Both the position numbers and the translations under genes were made by a program. A DNA stretch of 64,000 nt from Corynebacterium suedekumii. Its GTDB lineage: Bacteria; Actinomycetota; Actinomycetes; Mycobacteriales; Mycobacteriaceae. Positions 24,821 through 35,192 of the stretch are shown here, piece after piece. The stretch covers positions 2,046,001 to 2,110,000 of the forward strand of contig NZ_CP126970.1 in assembly GCF_030252185.1 (NCBI RefSeq), written 5' to 3'. Position 1 is the stretch's first letter, and every line of letters starts with the position of its first letter. The notes beneath the pieces are model-generated. The model made no database searches. It was not told where the DNA came from and worked only from the letters and a program-made list of their open reading frames with translations.

Positions 24821-27013
24821 TCAGGGCATCTCGCCGATCACGGTCAACGTCTGCGTCGCCCGCGTGACCGCGACGTAGAGGTTCTGCCAGCCCTGCGGGG
24901 ACTGCTCGACGATCTCGGCCGGCTCGACGACGATGACGTGGTCGAACTCGAGTCCCTTGATGTCGGCGACGTTGGTGGCGGTGATGACCTGGGTCAGGCC
25001 CTCGTCGAAGGTCGGGACAGGTGAACCGCCGGGGAGGAACTGCACCTCCCGGCCGGATTCGCGGATGGCCACCGCGGGGGTGGCTTCTGGGTCGATGACC
25101 GCGAGGATCTCGTTGGCCACCGCCATGATCTCGGCGGGGGTGCGGTAGTTGACGGTGAGCTCGTGGTGGCGGAAGCGGGTGCCCACGTAGGGCTCGAGGG
25201 TGGCGGCCCAGGTGTCCACACCGGCGGGGGAACCGGTCTGGGCGGTGTCGCCGACCAGGGTCATCCAGCGCGAGGGGCTGCGGCGGAAGACCATGCGCCA
25301 TTCCATGGGCGAGAGCTCCTGTGCCTCGTCGACGATGACGTGGCCGTAGGCCCAGGTGTGGTCGGCGCGGGCGCGTTCGGCGGTGGTGCGCACGTCGTGG
25401 GTGACCTGGCGGCTGGCGAGTGCCTCGGCGTCGATGACGTCGTGGGCGGAGAGGATCTCGGGGTCGAAGCCGTCGTCGTCGGTGTCGGTGGAGGCGGAGC
25501 CGGTGAGGATGTCCAGGGCCTCCTGGGCCTCGGCGACCTGTTCGCGCCAGGCGTCGTCGGCGCGGGCGGCGAGGGTGTCGGGGTCGGGGAGGCCGACGAG
25601 GACGGCGAGTTCGTCGAGGAGCGCGGCGTCCGAGGGGGCCCAGTCGGATCCGGCGGGGCGCAGGAGGGCCTGCCGGGTCTCGTCGTCGTAGGCGCCGGCG
25701 GCGACGTCGATGGCGGCGGGGTCCTCGAGCAGGCCGCGCAGGACGTCCTGCGGGTCAAGTTCGGGCCAGAGGTCGTCGAGGAGCCTCTCGACGCCCACCT
25801 CTTCCGCCAGGTCATCATGCAGCTGGTCGACGTCCGCCGCGGACAGGAGGTTGCTGCCGCCGAGGGGGTCGGCGCCGATGCGCTCGGCGAACTGGCGGGC
25901 CAGCTGGTCGATGAGGTGCTCGGCGAAGACCTCGCGGGCGTCGTTGTGGGGCCGGCGGGAGCGGCGGGCGCGGGTGCGTGCGGCCTTGACCATGGGGGCG
26001 TCGATACGCAGGGTGATCGAGCCGTGGGGGAGATGGATGGGGGACTCGGGCAGGCGCTGGTGGGCGCGGACCGCCTCGGTGAGGATGGTGACCATCTCCT
26101 CCGACCCCTTGATCTCCCGGGTGAGCAGGGATTCCGGGGCGGTGCCGGTGACGCCGGGGTAGAGCTCGCCGAGGGTGGACAGGACGACGCCGGTCTCGCC
26201 GAGTTCAGGGAGGACGTGGGAGATGTAGTCGAGGAAGGTGGGGTTGGGGCCGACGATGAGCACGCCGGTCTTGGACAGCTGCTCCCGGGCGGTGTAGAGG
26301 AGGTAGGCCACGCGGTGCAGCGCGACGGCGGTCTTGCCGGTGCCGGGGCCGCCCTCGACGACCATGACACCGCGGGTGCTGTCTCGGATGATGATGTCCT
26401 GCTCGCGCTGGATCGTCTCCACTATGGAGGTCATGTGCCCCGTGCGGGCGGCCTGGATCGCCTGGAACAGTGCGGACTCGCCGCCGACACCACCCCGGCT
26501 CTCACCGACCTGGTCGCCGGAGAGGTACTCGTCGTCGATGCCGGTGACGTCCCGGCCGGTCGTGCGGATGTGGCGCCGCAGATGAACGCCCTCCGGCTGG
26601 GCGGTGGTGGCCAGGTAGAAGGGCCGGGCCATGGGGACGCGCCAGTCGAGCAGGAGGGTACGGTAGCCTTCCTCGCGGACATCGAGGCCCATGCGGCCGA
26701 TGTAGCGGCGGTCCAGCTCAGGATGCCCGGGCACCGGGTTCTCCGGCTCCTCGCCCTCCTCCATCTCGATGTCGATGCGGCCGAACACCAGGCCCAGCTG
26801 CGCCAGGTTGAGGCGGTCGAGCTTCTCGTTGAGGCCGTGGTACTCGGTCTCACGCCGGATGAGGGCGTCGGCGTCCGGGTTCGCGGGGTCCACCTCGAGC
26901 TGGACCTGCGCCAGCCGCTCGTTGGCCTGGGTCACCTCAGCATCAAGGCGCGCGAACAGGCCGTCAACATAGGCCTGCTCGCGCGCCAGCTCCCGGTCGT
27001 GATTGTCAGACAA
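24821..27013 (-). CDS. helD: HelD-like UvrD/Rep-family ATPase (RNA polymerase-associated)
   Basis: A 730-residue SF1 helicase-like protein with a long N-terminal coiled-coil arm (about 1-80), Walker A GGPGTGKT (221-228), a large insert between the two motor halves, and a C-terminal VAVTRA motif VI. HelD proteins in Gram-positives free stalled RNA polymerase using ATP; related HelR confers rifampicin tolerance. A DNA helicase role cannot be excluded from sequence alone. The start is TTG: an AGGAGG lies exactly 7 nt upstream, the N-terminus SDNHDRELAREQAYVD fits the family, and no ATG or GTG is near. Confidence 0.88.
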   Translation of the reverse strand: MSDNHDRELAREQAYVDGLFARLDAEVTQANERLAQVQLEVDPANPDADALIRRETEYHGLNEKLDRLNLAQLGLVFGRIDIEMEEGEEPENPVPGHPELDRRYIGRMGLDVREEGYRTLLLDWRVPMARPFYLATTAQPEGVHLRRHIRTTGRDVTGIDDEYLSGDQVGESRGGVGGESALFQAIQAARTGHMTSIVETIQREQDIIIRDSTRGVMVVEGGPGTGKTAVALHRVAYLLYTAREQLSKTGVLIVGPNPTFLDYISHVLPELGETGVVLSTLGELYPGVTGTAPESLLTREIKGSEEMVTILTEAVRAHQRLPESPIHLPHGSITLRIDAPMVKAARTRARRSRRPHNDAREVFAEHLIDQLARQFAERIGADPLGGSNLLSAADVDQLHDDLAEEVGVERLLDDLWPELDPQDVLRGLLEDPAAIDVAAGAYDDETRQALLRPAGSDWAPSDAALLDELAVLVGLPDPDTLAARADDAWREQVAEAQEALDILTGSASTDTDDDGFDPEILSAHDVIDAEALASRQVTHDVRTTAERARADHTWAYGHVIVDEAQELSPMEWRMVFRRSPSRWMTLVGDTAQTGSPAGVDTWAATLEPYVGTRFRHHELTVNYRTPAEIMAVANEILAVIDPEATPAVAIRESGREVQFLPGGSPVPTFDEGLTQVITATNVADIKGLEFDHVIVVEPAEIVEQSPQGWQNLYVAVTRATQTLTVIGEMP

Positions 27014-27056
27014 GCTGGTACCTCCTGGAAGAACGGAGGTACCAGCCCTAGCGCAT

Positions 27057-27968
27057 CTAGCGCAGGTCGCCGATCTTCTTCTGTGCCTTGGCCAGTGCGG
27101 CGTCCGCACGGTCCTGCAGCTTGTCGGCGGTCTTGCCGGCCTTCTTGGCGGCGCGGCCGGACTTCTTGTCCGCGGTCTTCAGGGCCTTGTCCGCGCGGTC
27201 CTGGGCCTTGGCGGCGGACTTGACCACGGACTTGCGGGCGGTCTTGGCGTTGTCCTGGGCGGTGGCCAGCCAGTCATCCTTGTTGTCGGCGACGTAGTCG
27301 GAGACCTTGTAGGCGGCGCCCGTGGCGGCGGCGGTCGCGGTGGTGGCGGCGGCCGTGGCGGAGTTCAGCCAGTCATCCTTGTTGTCGGCGACGTAGTCCT
27401 GCGCGCGGTGGGCGTAGCCGGTGACCTTCTCGGAGGCGTCCTCGAACCAGTCGCGGGCGTTGTCCGTGAACTTCTCGGTCTCGGACTTGGTGGGCAGCGC
27501 GGCCTGGACCTTCTTGTTGGCGGTCTCGGCGGCGTGGCTGGCGCGCCAGCGCAGACCCGGCTTGCCCTGGGTGTCCATGGTGGTGATGAGCAGGCCGCCG
27601 AGCAGGGCGACGTTGGTGAGGAAGCCGGAACGACGGGCGTTGCGCTCCTCCTTGTCCTGGGTCTCCCAGAACGCGTGGCGGCCCAGCATGGTCGGGACGG
27701 CGGCGGCGGTGAGCACGGCGGCCGAGGCACGCGGCATGAATCCGATGGCCAGGGTGGCGCCGGCGCCGACCTTGGCGCCACCGACCGCGCGGACGACGGT
27801 CTCCGGGTCGCGCGGCAGCTGGCGGGCGTACTGGCGGGGGAGCAGAGCGCGCACACGGTTGAGCAGCGACTCGGCCTGCTCGACGCGCTCCTGGGAATTG
27901 AGGATGCTGTCGGCGCCGTCGGCGATGTAGACGGACGCGATCATCGGGCGGGCGATCTTACGGATCAT
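27057..27968 (-). CDS. DoxX-like membrane protein with Lys/Ala-rich C-terminal tail
   Basis: A 303-residue protein. Residues 1-140 look like a DoxX domain: RPMIASVYIADG, hydrophobic helices at about 60-77, 82-96 and 115-130. The rest is a highly charged Lys/Ala/Asp helical tail containing DYVADNKDDWL twice (191-201 and 224-234), then histone-H1-like KKAGKTADK repeats. The tail could bind nucleic acid, envelope polymer or phospholipid; none is shown. Function unknown. Confidence 0.8.
   Translation of the reverse strand: MIRKIARPMIASVYIADGADSILNSQERVEQAESLLNRVRALLPRQYARQLPRDPETVVRAVGGAKVGAGATLAIGFMPRASAAVLTAAAVPTMLGRHAFWETQDKEERNARRSGFLTNVALLGGLLITTMDTQGKPGLRWRASHAAETANKKVQAALPTKSETEKFTDNARDWFEDASEKVTGYAHRAQDYVADNKDDWLNSATAAATTATAAATGAAYKVSDYVADNKDDWLATAQDNAKTARKSVVKSAAKAQDRADKALKTADKKSGRAAKKAGKTADKLQDRADAALAKAQKKIGDLR
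27268..27398 (-). repeat. Perfect 32-bp direct repeat inside the DoxX-like gene
   Basis: 27268-27299 and 27367-27398 are identical on the sequence given, 99 bp (33 codons) apart. They encode the repeated DYVADNKDDWL and show a recent in-frame duplication. Confidence 0.85.
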
Positions 27969-28030
27969 GTGGTGCTCCTTCTGTGCGTTCTATGCGACGT
28001 TTGTACTCAGTCCACCTTAGCGAGGAATTG

Positions 28031-28633
28031 TCACCAGCGACGTTCCCACCAGTCGTCGAGGTGCGGACGCTCGGCCCCGAGGGTGGTGTCGCCACCGTGT
28101 CCGGGGTGCACGATCGCCTCATCACCGTAGACATCGAAGATCCGCTCGTGGACGTCCTTGTACAGCCGGACGAAGTCACTCTCGGAGGTGGTCTTGCCCA
28201 GGCCACCAGGGAAGAGGCTGTCGCCGACGAACAGGTGCGTCCCGCCGTCGATCTCCGCGGTCAGGGCCGCGCCGCCCGGGGTGTGGCCCCGCAGGATGGC
28301 GACGGGGAAGGCGTGTCCGGCGAACTCCAGGGTGTCGCCGTGGTTGAGCTCGACGTCGACCGGGGCGGGCAGGGCCGGGGCGTCGAGGAAAGAGGCGTAG
28401 TGGGTGGCGCCGGTCTTCTCCAGGACCGACACCAGCGCCCGGTGGTGGTCGGGGTGCCGGTGGGTGGTGAGCACGGCGGTGATCCTCGCGCCGGCCTGCT
28501 CCGCCATGTCGAGGAGGGCGGGGGCGTCGTCGGCGGCGTCGATGAGCAGTGCCTCATTACCGGCCACGAGGAGGTAGCAGTTGTTGTCCATCTCCGAGAC
28601 GGACGTGCGGTGCAGGGTAAGTTCAGTGGTCAT
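28031..28633 (-). CDS. Metallo-beta-lactamase-fold hydrolase (glyoxalase II-like)
   Basis: A 200-residue MBL protein with the metal motif THRHPDHH (57-64), the second metal histidine in RGHTPGG, the bridging Asp of VGDSLFPGG, and HPGHGGDT near the C-terminus. The 'SLFPGGLGKT' loop is common in actinobacterial glyoxalase II-like proteins. Thioester hydrolysis is likely; the natural substrate is not known. Confidence 0.88.
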   Translation of the reverse strand: MTTELTLHRTSVSEMDNNCYLLVAGNEALLIDAADDAPALLDMAEQAGARITAVLTTHRHPDHHRALVSVLEKTGATHYASFLDAPALPAPVDVELNHGDTLEFAGHAFPVAILRGHTPGGAALTAEIDGGTHLFVGDSLFPGGLGKTTSESDFVRLYKDVHERIFDVYGDEAIVHPGHGGDTTLGAERPHLDDWWERRW

Positions 28634-28639
28634 GGCACC

Positions 28640-28645
28640 AGGGTA
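28640..28645 (-). promoter_or_regulatory. -10 box for the MBL gene
   Basis: TACCCT on the minus strand, 6 bp before the ATG. Confidence 0.4.
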
Positions 28646-28702
28646 GCGGGGCTCGAGGTGGCGCGTCGGGGGTTGTCGTTGGTATGTTCGAGAGTTGATA
28701 CC

Positions 28703-28724
28703 GGCCGGGCGTACCGGCCTTTTT
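28703..28724 (+). terminator. Terminator-like hairpin in the uvrA leader
   Basis: GGCCGG, loop GCGTA, CCGGCC, then five T residues, 35 bp before the uvrA start. The gene upstream is on the other strand, so there is no plus-strand message to end except a uvrA leader. Suggests attenuation of uvrA. Confidence 0.45.
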
Positions 28725-28758
28725 CACCGTTGATTAGCACTGAAGGGCTGGGACCTAC

Positions 28759-31608
28759 GTGGCTGACCGCCTCATCGTGCGCGGAGCGCGCGAACACAAC
28801 CTCAAGGGCGTGGACGTTGATCTGCCCCGCGACAAGATGGTCGTGTTCACCGGCCTGTCCGGGTCGGGCAAGTCCTCCCTGGCTTTCGACACCATCTTCG
28901 CCGAGGGCCAGCGGCGCTACATCGAGTCGCTGAGCTCCTACGCCCGGATGTTCCTCGGGCAGATGGACAAGCCCGACGTCGACTTCATTGAGGGCCTGTC
29001 GCCGGCGGTGTCGATCGACCAGAAGTCGACCAACCGCAACCCGCGGTCGACGGTGGGCACGATCACCGAGATCTACGACTATCTCCGTCTGCTCTTCGCC
29101 CGCGCCGGCACCGCGCACTGCCCGGAGTGTGACGCGGTGATCCAGCGGCAGACCCCGCAGATGATCGTCGACCAGGTCCTCGACATGGAGGAGGGGCTGA
29201 AATTCCAGGTCCTCGCCCCGGTGGTGCGTACCCGGAAGGGTGAGTTCGTCGACCTGTTCGCCGACCTCGCCTCCCAGGGTTATTCCCGCGTGCGGGTCGA
29301 CGGTGAGGTCTACCAGCTGTCGGAGCCGCCGACGCTGAAGAAGCAGATCAAGCACGACATCGACGTCGTGGTCGACCGCCTCCAGGTCAAGGCCTCCCAG
29401 AAGCAGCGGCTCACCGACTCGGTGGAGACCGCCCTGCAGCTGGCGGACGGCCTGGTGGTGCTCGAGTTCGTCGGGCTCGACGAGGACGACCCGAAGCGGT
29501 TCGCCCGCTTCTCGGAGAAGCTGTCCTGCCCCAACGGCCACGCCATCCACATCGACGAGCTGGAGCCACGCACCTTCTCCTTCAACTCGCCCTACGGCGC
29601 CTGCCCGGCCTGCGACGGCATCGGCACCCGCACCGAGGTCGACGTCGACCTCATCATCCCGGACCCGGACGCGCCGGTGATCCGCTCGGTCCAGCCGTGG
29701 AACGCGAGCCCGAACAGCAGCTACTTCGAGAAACTCATCGAGGGTCTCGCCGGTGCCCTGGACTTCGACCCGGAGACGCCGTACTCGGAGCTGACCGCCG
29801 CCCAGCGCAAGGCGCTCATCCACGGCACCTCCACCGAGGTCTCCGTCCGCTACAAGAACCGCTACGGTCGCGTCCGGAACTGGACCGCTCCCTTCGAGGG
29901 CGTCATGGGCTACCTCCACCGCAAGATCGACCAGGTCGAATCCGAGTGGTCCAAGGAGCGCTACCTCGCCTACACCCGCGAGGTCCCGTGCCCGACCTGT
30001 GGTGGTGCCCGCCTCAAGCCGGAGATTCTCGCCGTCCGCCTCGCGTCGACGGCGCTGGGGGAGAAGTCCATCGCCGGCCTGACCGAGCTGTCCATCCTCG
30101 ACGCGCGCGATTTCCTCGACAGCCTCGTCCTCGGCACCAAGGAGGAGATGATCGCCGGGGCGGTGCTCAAGGAGATCCAGGCCCGCCTGCAGTTCCTTCT
30201 CGACGTCGGCCTCGCCTACCTCACCCTCAACCGCGCCGCCGGCACGCTCTCCGGCGGAGAGGCGCAGCGCATCCGCCTGGCCACCCAGATCGGCTCTGGC
30301 CTCGCCGGCGTCCTCTACGTCCTCGACGAGCCGTCCATCGGCCTGCACCAGCGCGACAACCAGCGGCTGATCGCCACCCTGCAGCGCCTGCGCGACCTGG
30401 GTAACACCCTCATCGTCGTCGAGCACGACGAGGACACCATCAAGGCCTCCGACTGGGTCGTCGACGTGGGCCCGCGGGCCGGCGAGTACGGCGGCGAGGT
30501 CATCTACCAGGGTGAACCCCAGGGTCTCTACGAGTGCGAGGAATCCCTCACCGGTGCCTACCTGTCCGGCCGCAAGGTCCTCGGCGTCCCGGAACAGCGC
30601 CGGGAGATCGACCGCGACCGGGAGCTCACCATCGTCGGTGCCCGGGAGAACAACCTGCGCAACGTCGACGTCACCATCCCGCTCGGCGTGCTGTGCTGCA
30701 TCACCGGTGTCTCCGGCTCGGGCAAGTCGACGCTGATCAACCAGATCCTGGCCAAGACCCTGGCCAACAAGCTCAACAAGGCCCGCCAGGTGCCGGGGCG
30801 TGCCAAGCGGGTCGAGGGCGTGGACCAGCTGGACAAGCTCGTCCAGGTCGACCAGTCACCGATCGGCCGCACCCCGCGCTCCAACGCGGCGACCTACACT
30901 GGTGTCTTCGACAAGGTGCGCAAGCTCTTCGCCGAGACCACCGAGGCGAAGGTCCGTGGCTACAAGGCCGGTCGGTTCTCCTTCAACGTCAAGGGCGGCC
31001 GCTGCGAAGCCTGCCAGGGTGACGGCACCCTCAAGATCGAGATGAACTTCCTGCCCGACGTCTACGTCCCCTGTGAGGTGTGCGGCGGCGCTCGCTACAA
31101 CCGCGAGACCCTCGAGGTGAAGTACAAGGGCAAGAACATCGCCGAGGTCCTCGACATGCCGATCTCCGAGGCCGCCGAGTTCTTCGAGCCGATCAGCTCG
31201 ATCCACCGCTACCTGAAGACGCTCGTCGATGTCGGCCTCGGCTACATCCGCCTCGGCCAGTCCGCGACCACCCTGTCGGGTGGTGAGGCACAGCGCGTCA
31301 AGCTCGCCTCCGAGCTGCAGAAGCGCTCCAACGGCCGGACCGTCTACATCCTCGACGAGCCGACCACCGGTCTGCACTTCGAGGACATCCGCAAGCTCAT
31401 GCTCGTCATCCAGGGACTGGTGGACAAGGGCAACTCGGTCCTGGTCATCGAGCACAACCTCGACGTGATCAAGGCCGCCGACTGGGTCATCGACATGGGC
31501 CCCGAGGGCGGCTCCGGCGGCGGCCTCGTCGTGGCGGAAGGAACCCCGGAGGACGTGGCGAAGGTTGAGGGCTCCTACACCGGGCAGTTCCTCGCCGAGG
31601 TTCTCTAG
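28759..31608 (+). CDS. uvrA: Excinuclease ABC subunit A
   Basis: A 949-residue damage sensor of excision repair with two ABC ATPase halves. Walker A motifs TGLSGSGKS (31-39) and GVSGSGKST (second half), two LSGGEAQR signatures, and the C-terminal zinc module with CEACQGDG and [11 protein letters not shown] are visible. GTG 28759 starts the family sequence [16 protein letters not shown]. It ends in a 4-bp CTAG overlap with the convergent DUF2339 gene. Confidence 0.97.
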   Translation: MADRLIVRGAREHNLKGVDVDLPRDKMVVFTGLSGSGKSSLAFDTIFAEGQRRYIESLSSYARMFLGQMDKPDVDFIEGLSPAVSIDQKSTNRNPRSTVGTITEIYDYLRLLFARAGTAHCPECDAVIQRQTPQMIVDQVLDMEEGLKFQVLAPVVRTRKGEFVDLFADLASQGYSRVRVDGEVYQLSEPPTLKKQIKHDIDVVVDRLQVKASQKQRLTDSVETALQLADGLVVLEFVGLDEDDPKRFARFSEKLSCPNGHAIHIDELEPRTFSFNSPYGACPACDGIGTRTEVDVDLIIPDPDAPVIRSVQPWNASPNSSYFEKLIEGLAGALDFDPETPYSELTAAQRKALIHGTSTEVSVRYKNRYGRVRNWTAPFEGVMGYLHRKIDQVESEWSKERYLAYTREVPCPTCGGARLKPEILAVRLASTALGEKSIAGLTELSILDARDFLDSLVLGTKEEMIAGAVLKEIQARLQFLLDVGLAYLTLNRAAGTLSGGEAQRIRLATQIGSGLAGVLYVLDEPSIGLHQRDNQRLIATLQRLRDLGNTLIVVEHDEDTIKASDWVVDVGPRAGEYGGEVIYQGEPQGLYECEESLTGAYLSGRKVLGVPEQRREIDRDRELTIVGARENNLRNVDVTIPLGVLCCITGVSGSGKSTLINQILAKTLANKLNKARQVPGRAKRVEGVDQLDKLVQVDQSPIGRTPRSNAATYTGVFDKVRKLFAETTEAKVRGYKAGRFSFNVKGGRCEACQGDGTLKIEMNFLPDVYVPCEVCGGARYNRETLEVKYKGKNIAEVLDMPISEAAEFFEPISSIHRYLKTLVDVGLGYIRLGQSATTLSGGEAQRVKLASELQKRSNGRTVYILDEPTTGLHFEDIRKLMLVIQGLVDKGNSVLVIEHNLDVIKAADWVIDMGPEGGSGGGLVVAEGTPEDVAKVEGSYTGQFLAEVL

Positions 31609-33485
31609 ACCGGATCTTCCGACCCCCGGCGGGCTCGGAGTGCCGCCATGGCCAGCAGTGCCACGCCGGAGATGAGGAAGGCCAGGGCGCGAGGCAGGCC
31701 CTCAAGCGTGCCCAGGTCGAAGAACACCAGCTTGACGACGCCCGCGATGGCCAGCACCATGCCCGCCCCCAGCGAGGCACGGGGCGAGATCCCCTTCGCC
31801 GCGAGCAGGATCCACGCGGCGAGCACCATCCACAGGATGGACACCAGGGCGTGGCCGATGAGGTAGCCGAGCCACATGCCGGCCCCGCCACCCAGGAGCT
31901 GGCCTGCCCAGGTGACGAACGTGACGATCGCGACCATGGACAAGTGAAGTGCCGCCACGGCGAACGTCACCTGCGCCCACACCGGGAAACCGGCCATCGC
32001 CTGGCGGTGACGGACGGCGACGGCGAGGAAGACCGCGATGAGCACCGCCTGGATCGCGGCACTGTGGTCGGTGAGCCACAGGGGGGTCTTGGCCAGGACA
32101 TTGCGTGACAGGTGTCCAGTGAGAATGAGTGCGGCAACCAGCCAGAACGCCCATGGCCACACCCGGGCCTCCCCGGTGCGGTGCAGCCAGATGATGACGG
32201 CGACGGCGGCGAGGAAGAAGGCGGCGACGACCACGGTGGCGTCGATATGCCAGTCGATGCCGAGCCGGGGCGACAACGCCCAGACCCCGACGAACGCGAC
32301 GGCCGTGGCACACAGGCCGGCCGGGCCGAGTACCCGGCCCACGGGGGAGTCATGCGTGTAGCCCAGCGCCGCGAGCGCCGCGGTGGCCGGAATGAACAGC
32401 CACACCACCCACAGCTGCCCCGTGGGCAGCATCGCCGCGGCGAGAATGAGCAGGGGCGAGATCACCGCATTGGTCACATCCGCCTGATCGTCGTGCCGGT
32501 CCATGAGGGTGATCACGGCGAACGCCACGGCGCTGACGATGCCGAACAGGGCCATCGGGGTGACGGCAGACGCGTCGCTGGCGAGCGTGACACCCACTTG
32601 CACGATGACCGCCACCACCGCGGCGGCGGTCCGGATCTCCGGCAGGCGCCACCGCCACGACAGGGCAAGGAGAGTGAGCGGGAGCAGGACGATCGGCCAG
32701 GTGGCGGCGTCCCAGGAGGTGTAGAAGCGCCCGATGAGGAACGGGGCGATGACCGCGAGACAGATCGCCACCGCCCGCAGCCAGCGCTTCCGGGTGAGCC
32801 CGAGGTAGGCCAGCCACACCACCAGCAGGGTCGCCACCGCCTGCCATTCCTCCCACCAGCCCAGCCAGTCCGTGAGGGCGTGGAGGACGAGTGCGAGAAC
32901 GAGGAAGGAGGTCACCACCAGGGCGGTGACCCCGGGCGGGGCGTCATCGGTCTGCGCTGCGGTTCGGCGACGGTCGAGCCACAGCCCGGCGCCAAGCAGA
33001 GTCACTGCGAGAAGCACCGAGAGCAGCACCCGACCGAGGGGGCCGAGCAGCCCGTTCTGGATCGCCAGTGCCACCGCCAGGCCCACGCCGGCGACGGTGA
33101 TGAGGGAACCTACCACCGCGATCGCGCGGATGACCTTCGTCTCCGTCGGCACCGGAGGCTTCGGTGGGGCCGGTGGTTTCTGCGGGGACGGCGCCACCGG
33201 GGTTGAGGGAGCGGCCGAGACCGGGGATGCCGGTGGACCCTGTGTGTATGGCGCATACGGGGCATACGGCTCCTGCGTCTGGGCCACCGGGGTAGCGGGA
33301 GCAGGTGCCGTTGGTGTCGGGGCGGCGGCGGATCGGTCCACCGTGGACTCTGCGTTCCGACGGGTCAGCACTGCATCGAGGGCCCTGCGCGCCTCGCCGA
33401 CGGCCTTCTCGGCGGACTCCAGTCGGCGCAGCGCCAGCCGCAGTTCCATGGAGTCCCGCAGCTCCTCGTTCACAGGTTCAGACAT
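31605..33485 (-). CDS. DUF2339 multi-spanning membrane protein
   Basis: A 626-residue protein: an N-terminal coiled coil ([21 protein letters not shown]), a Pro/Ala-rich stretch with the tandem tripeptide YAP-YAP-YTQ, then about 18 hydrophobic segments from residue 115 to the end. It belongs to DUF2339; no activity is known. ATG 33485 was chosen because a -10 box stands 7 bp before it; the open frame continues upstream. Confidence 0.8.
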   Translation of the reverse strand: MSEPVNEELRDSMELRLALRRLESAEKAVGEARRALDAVLTRRNAESTVDRSAAAPTPTAPAPATPVAQTQEPYAPYAPYTQGPPASPVSAAPSTPVAPSPQKPPAPPKPPVPTETKVIRAIAVVGSLITVAGVGLAVALAIQNGLLGPLGRVLLSVLLAVTLLGAGLWLDRRRTAAQTDDAPPGVTALVVTSFLVLALVLHALTDWLGWWEEWQAVATLLVVWLAYLGLTRKRWLRAVAICLAVIAPFLIGRFYTSWDAATWPIVLLPLTLLALSWRWRLPEIRTAAAVVAVIVQVGVTLASDASAVTPMALFGIVSAVAFAVITLMDRHDDQADVTNAVISPLLILAAAMLPTGQLWVVWLFIPATAALAALGYTHDSPVGRVLGPAGLCATAVAFVGVWALSPRLGIDWHIDATVVVAAFFLAAVAVIIWLHRTGEARVWPWAFWLVAALILTGHLSRNVLAKTPLWLTDHSAAIQAVLIAVFLAVAVRHRQAMAGFPVWAQVTFAVAALHLSMVAIVTFVTWAGQLLGGGAGMWLGYLIGHALVSILWMVLAAWILLAAKGISPRASLGAGMVLAIAGVVKLVFFDLGTLEGLPRALAFLISGVALLAMAALRARRGSEDPV

Positions 33486-33492
33486 GCCGCTC

Positions 33493-33498
33493 AGCCTA
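33493..33498 (-). promoter_or_regulatory. -10 box for the DUF2339 gene
   Basis: TAGGCT on the minus strand, 7 bp before the ATG. Confidence 0.4.
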
Positions 33499-33573
33499 TG
33501 GCACTGGGCCGGGTGCGTCGCGACGTTTACTATGTTGGGATCCTCATCCCCCGACCGAGGAGGTCGCTGACCG

Positions 33574-34245
33574 ATGCCGCCCGAGACACCGGACACCTCA
33601 GAGTTCCCCGCCCAGCCCGTTCCGCCAGCCCCGACATCCCCGACTTCACAGTCGGTCGGGCCCGCTTCCCGGCCGGCACCACGGAATCGGTCCGGCCTGG
33701 CCATGGTGCTGCTCGCGCTGCTGGTGGTCGCGGCCGTGGGCCTGGGTATCTGGCTCTACAGCGCGTTCCTGGCGCCGGGAGAGGAGCCCGTCGTCGCGGC
33801 GCCGGAGACCTCCACCACGGAGGCGGAACCCACCACCGGGGTGGTGCGGACGACGGTGACGTCGACGGCGTCGACAAGCACGAGCGCAGTAACCACGTCG
33901 AGTACGGAGTCGAGCACCCCGACCACAACCGAAGAGGAGACCACCGAACCCACCGAGGCCGCGACCCCGATGGCCCTGCCTGCGGGGTCGGAGCAGTGCG
34001 CGGCCAACGTCAACTGGCGGATCTACCGGGCCACGGACGTGACCAGCTGTGGTTTCGCAGAGGCCGTCGCGGTGGCGATGAACTCGAACGCGGACGTGCA
34101 CACCGTCCATGACGTGCAGGCGACGAGCCCGGTGACCGGGCAGGGCTACACCATGCGGTGCAGCCCGGAGCAGAACAATTCCTACGTGTGCCGGGGTGGG
34201 GACAATGCGGTGGTGGTGCTTGAGGAGCGCGCGGCCCGTGATTGA
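33574..34245 (+). CDS. Membrane-anchored protein with Thr/Ser-rich stalk
   Basis: A 223-residue protein. Residues 1-40 are Pro/Ser-rich and cytosolic; one membrane helix follows at about 41-66 (SGLAMVLLALLVVAAVGLGIWL). An extracellular Thr/Ser/Glu stalk (about 78-130, rich in TTS and TTTEEE) leads to a small globular end with three cysteines (QCAANV, SCGFAEA, MRCSPEQ, plus VCRGG). This end resembles small extracellular sensor-like domains of actinobacteria. The stalk could be O-mannosylated. Function unknown. Confidence 0.78.
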   Translation: MPPETPDTSEFPAQPVPPAPTSPTSQSVGPASRPAPRNRSGLAMVLLALLVVAAVGLGIWLYSAFLAPGEEPVVAAPETSTTEAEPTTGVVRTTVTSTASTSTSAVTTSSTESSTPTTTEEETTEPTEAATPMALPAGSEQCAANVNWRIYRATDVTSCGFAEAVAVAMNSNADVHTVHDVQATSPVTGQGYTMRCSPEQNNSYVCRGGDNAVVVLEERAARD

Positions 34246-34290
34246 CCCCCGGGTCCTCTCCCTCGCCCGTCCTGTGAGCTTCCTGCGGTG

Positions 34291-34296
34291 TAACGT
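34291..34296 (+). promoter_or_regulatory. -10 box for the serine-hydrolase-fold lipoprotein gene
   Basis: TAACGT, 8 bp before the GTG start. Confidence 0.3.
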
Positions 34297-34304
34297 ACCG
34301 GTTC

Positions 34305-35111
34305 GTGAATGACTGGACACGTGCGGTCGCGTCCGTGGGCGCGGCCGTCCTGAGCGTGGGGATGCTGGCGGCCTGCGCTGCGCAGACCCCGCCCTCCGTC
34401 GAGGCGGCGGGGGAGGACCCGCCGCGGGGTGAGACCGAACCGCAGGCCAGCCCCGCCGCGGAACTGCTGGACATCGTCCGCGAGATCCGGGCCGACCACG
34501 GCGGGCGGGTCGGCATCGCCGTGTACACCGCCGACGGGGTCGTGTCGGCGGGGGAGCCGGGACGTTCGCCGGCGTGGTCGACGATCAAGGTGCCGGTGGC
34601 CATCGCGGCGGACAAGCAGGATCTGGTGGTCGACGGTGTCATCGAGCAGGCCATCTCCGCCTCCGACAATGACGCGGCCTACCAGCTGCGGGTGCTCGCG
34701 GACGAGGTGCACATGCCCGGCGTTCCGGAACTGGCGGACCCGATGGGGCGGACGGAGTGGTCGGTGGCGCAGCAGGCGGAGTTCGCGACGAGCCTGCCCT
34801 GCATCGACACCTCCGGCACCACCTACGACGCGATGGCTGACATCGTCGAGTGGCAGGACTACGGCCTCGGCGACATCCCGGGCGCTCGCTTCAAGGGCGG
34901 CTGGGGCCCGGACACCGACACCGTGTACACGCTGCGCCAGTTCGGCACCGTCCCCTCCGACGACGGTCTGCTCGGGGTCGCGCTCATCGTCCATCCGGAC
35001 GACAACACCCACGACACGGCGGAGGCGATGGTCGTCGATCTCGTCGCCGCCCTGGCGGAGCGTATTAGCGCCGCCGTGTTCCCCGCCCCGCCCGCCTGCG
35101 TACCGTCCTGA
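34305..35111 (+). CDS. Beta-lactamase-fold serine hydrolase-like lipoprotein
   Basis: A 268-residue protein with lipobox LAAC (Cys24) and the three active-site motifs of penicillin-recognising enzymes: SxxK as STIK (92-95), SDN (120-122) and KGG (197-199) in place of KTG. The omega-loop ExxLN of class A beta-lactamases is not seen, so true beta-lactamase activity is doubtful; a DD-peptidase-like or non-catalytic envelope role is possible. It resembles a class of actinobacterial Lpp lipoproteins. Two cysteines (165 and 265) could pair. Confidence 0.78.
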   Translation: MNDWTRAVASVGAAVLSVGMLAACAAQTPPSVEAAGEDPPRGETEPQASPAAELLDIVREIRADHGGRVGIAVYTADGVVSAGEPGRSPAWSTIKVPVAIAADKQDLVVDGVIEQAISASDNDAAYQLRVLADEVHMPGVPELADPMGRTEWSVAQQAEFATSLPCIDTSGTTYDAMADIVEWQDYGLGDIPGARFKGGWGPDTDTVYTLRQFGTVPSDDGLLGVALIVHPDDNTHDTAEAMVVDLVAALAERISAAVFPAPPACVPS

Positions 35112-35192
35112 GTGTCGTTTTGGGGTTTCGCCGGTGTGGTGTTAAGGTGGTCGTCACTACCACCCGTAGCGCCCTTCCAGGGGCTCGGGCCA

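Noticed and set aside
25163..27223. 686-codon open frame on the plus strand over the helD-like gene
   Set aside because: Shadow frame with Gly/Val/Asp-rich composition and no ribosome site.
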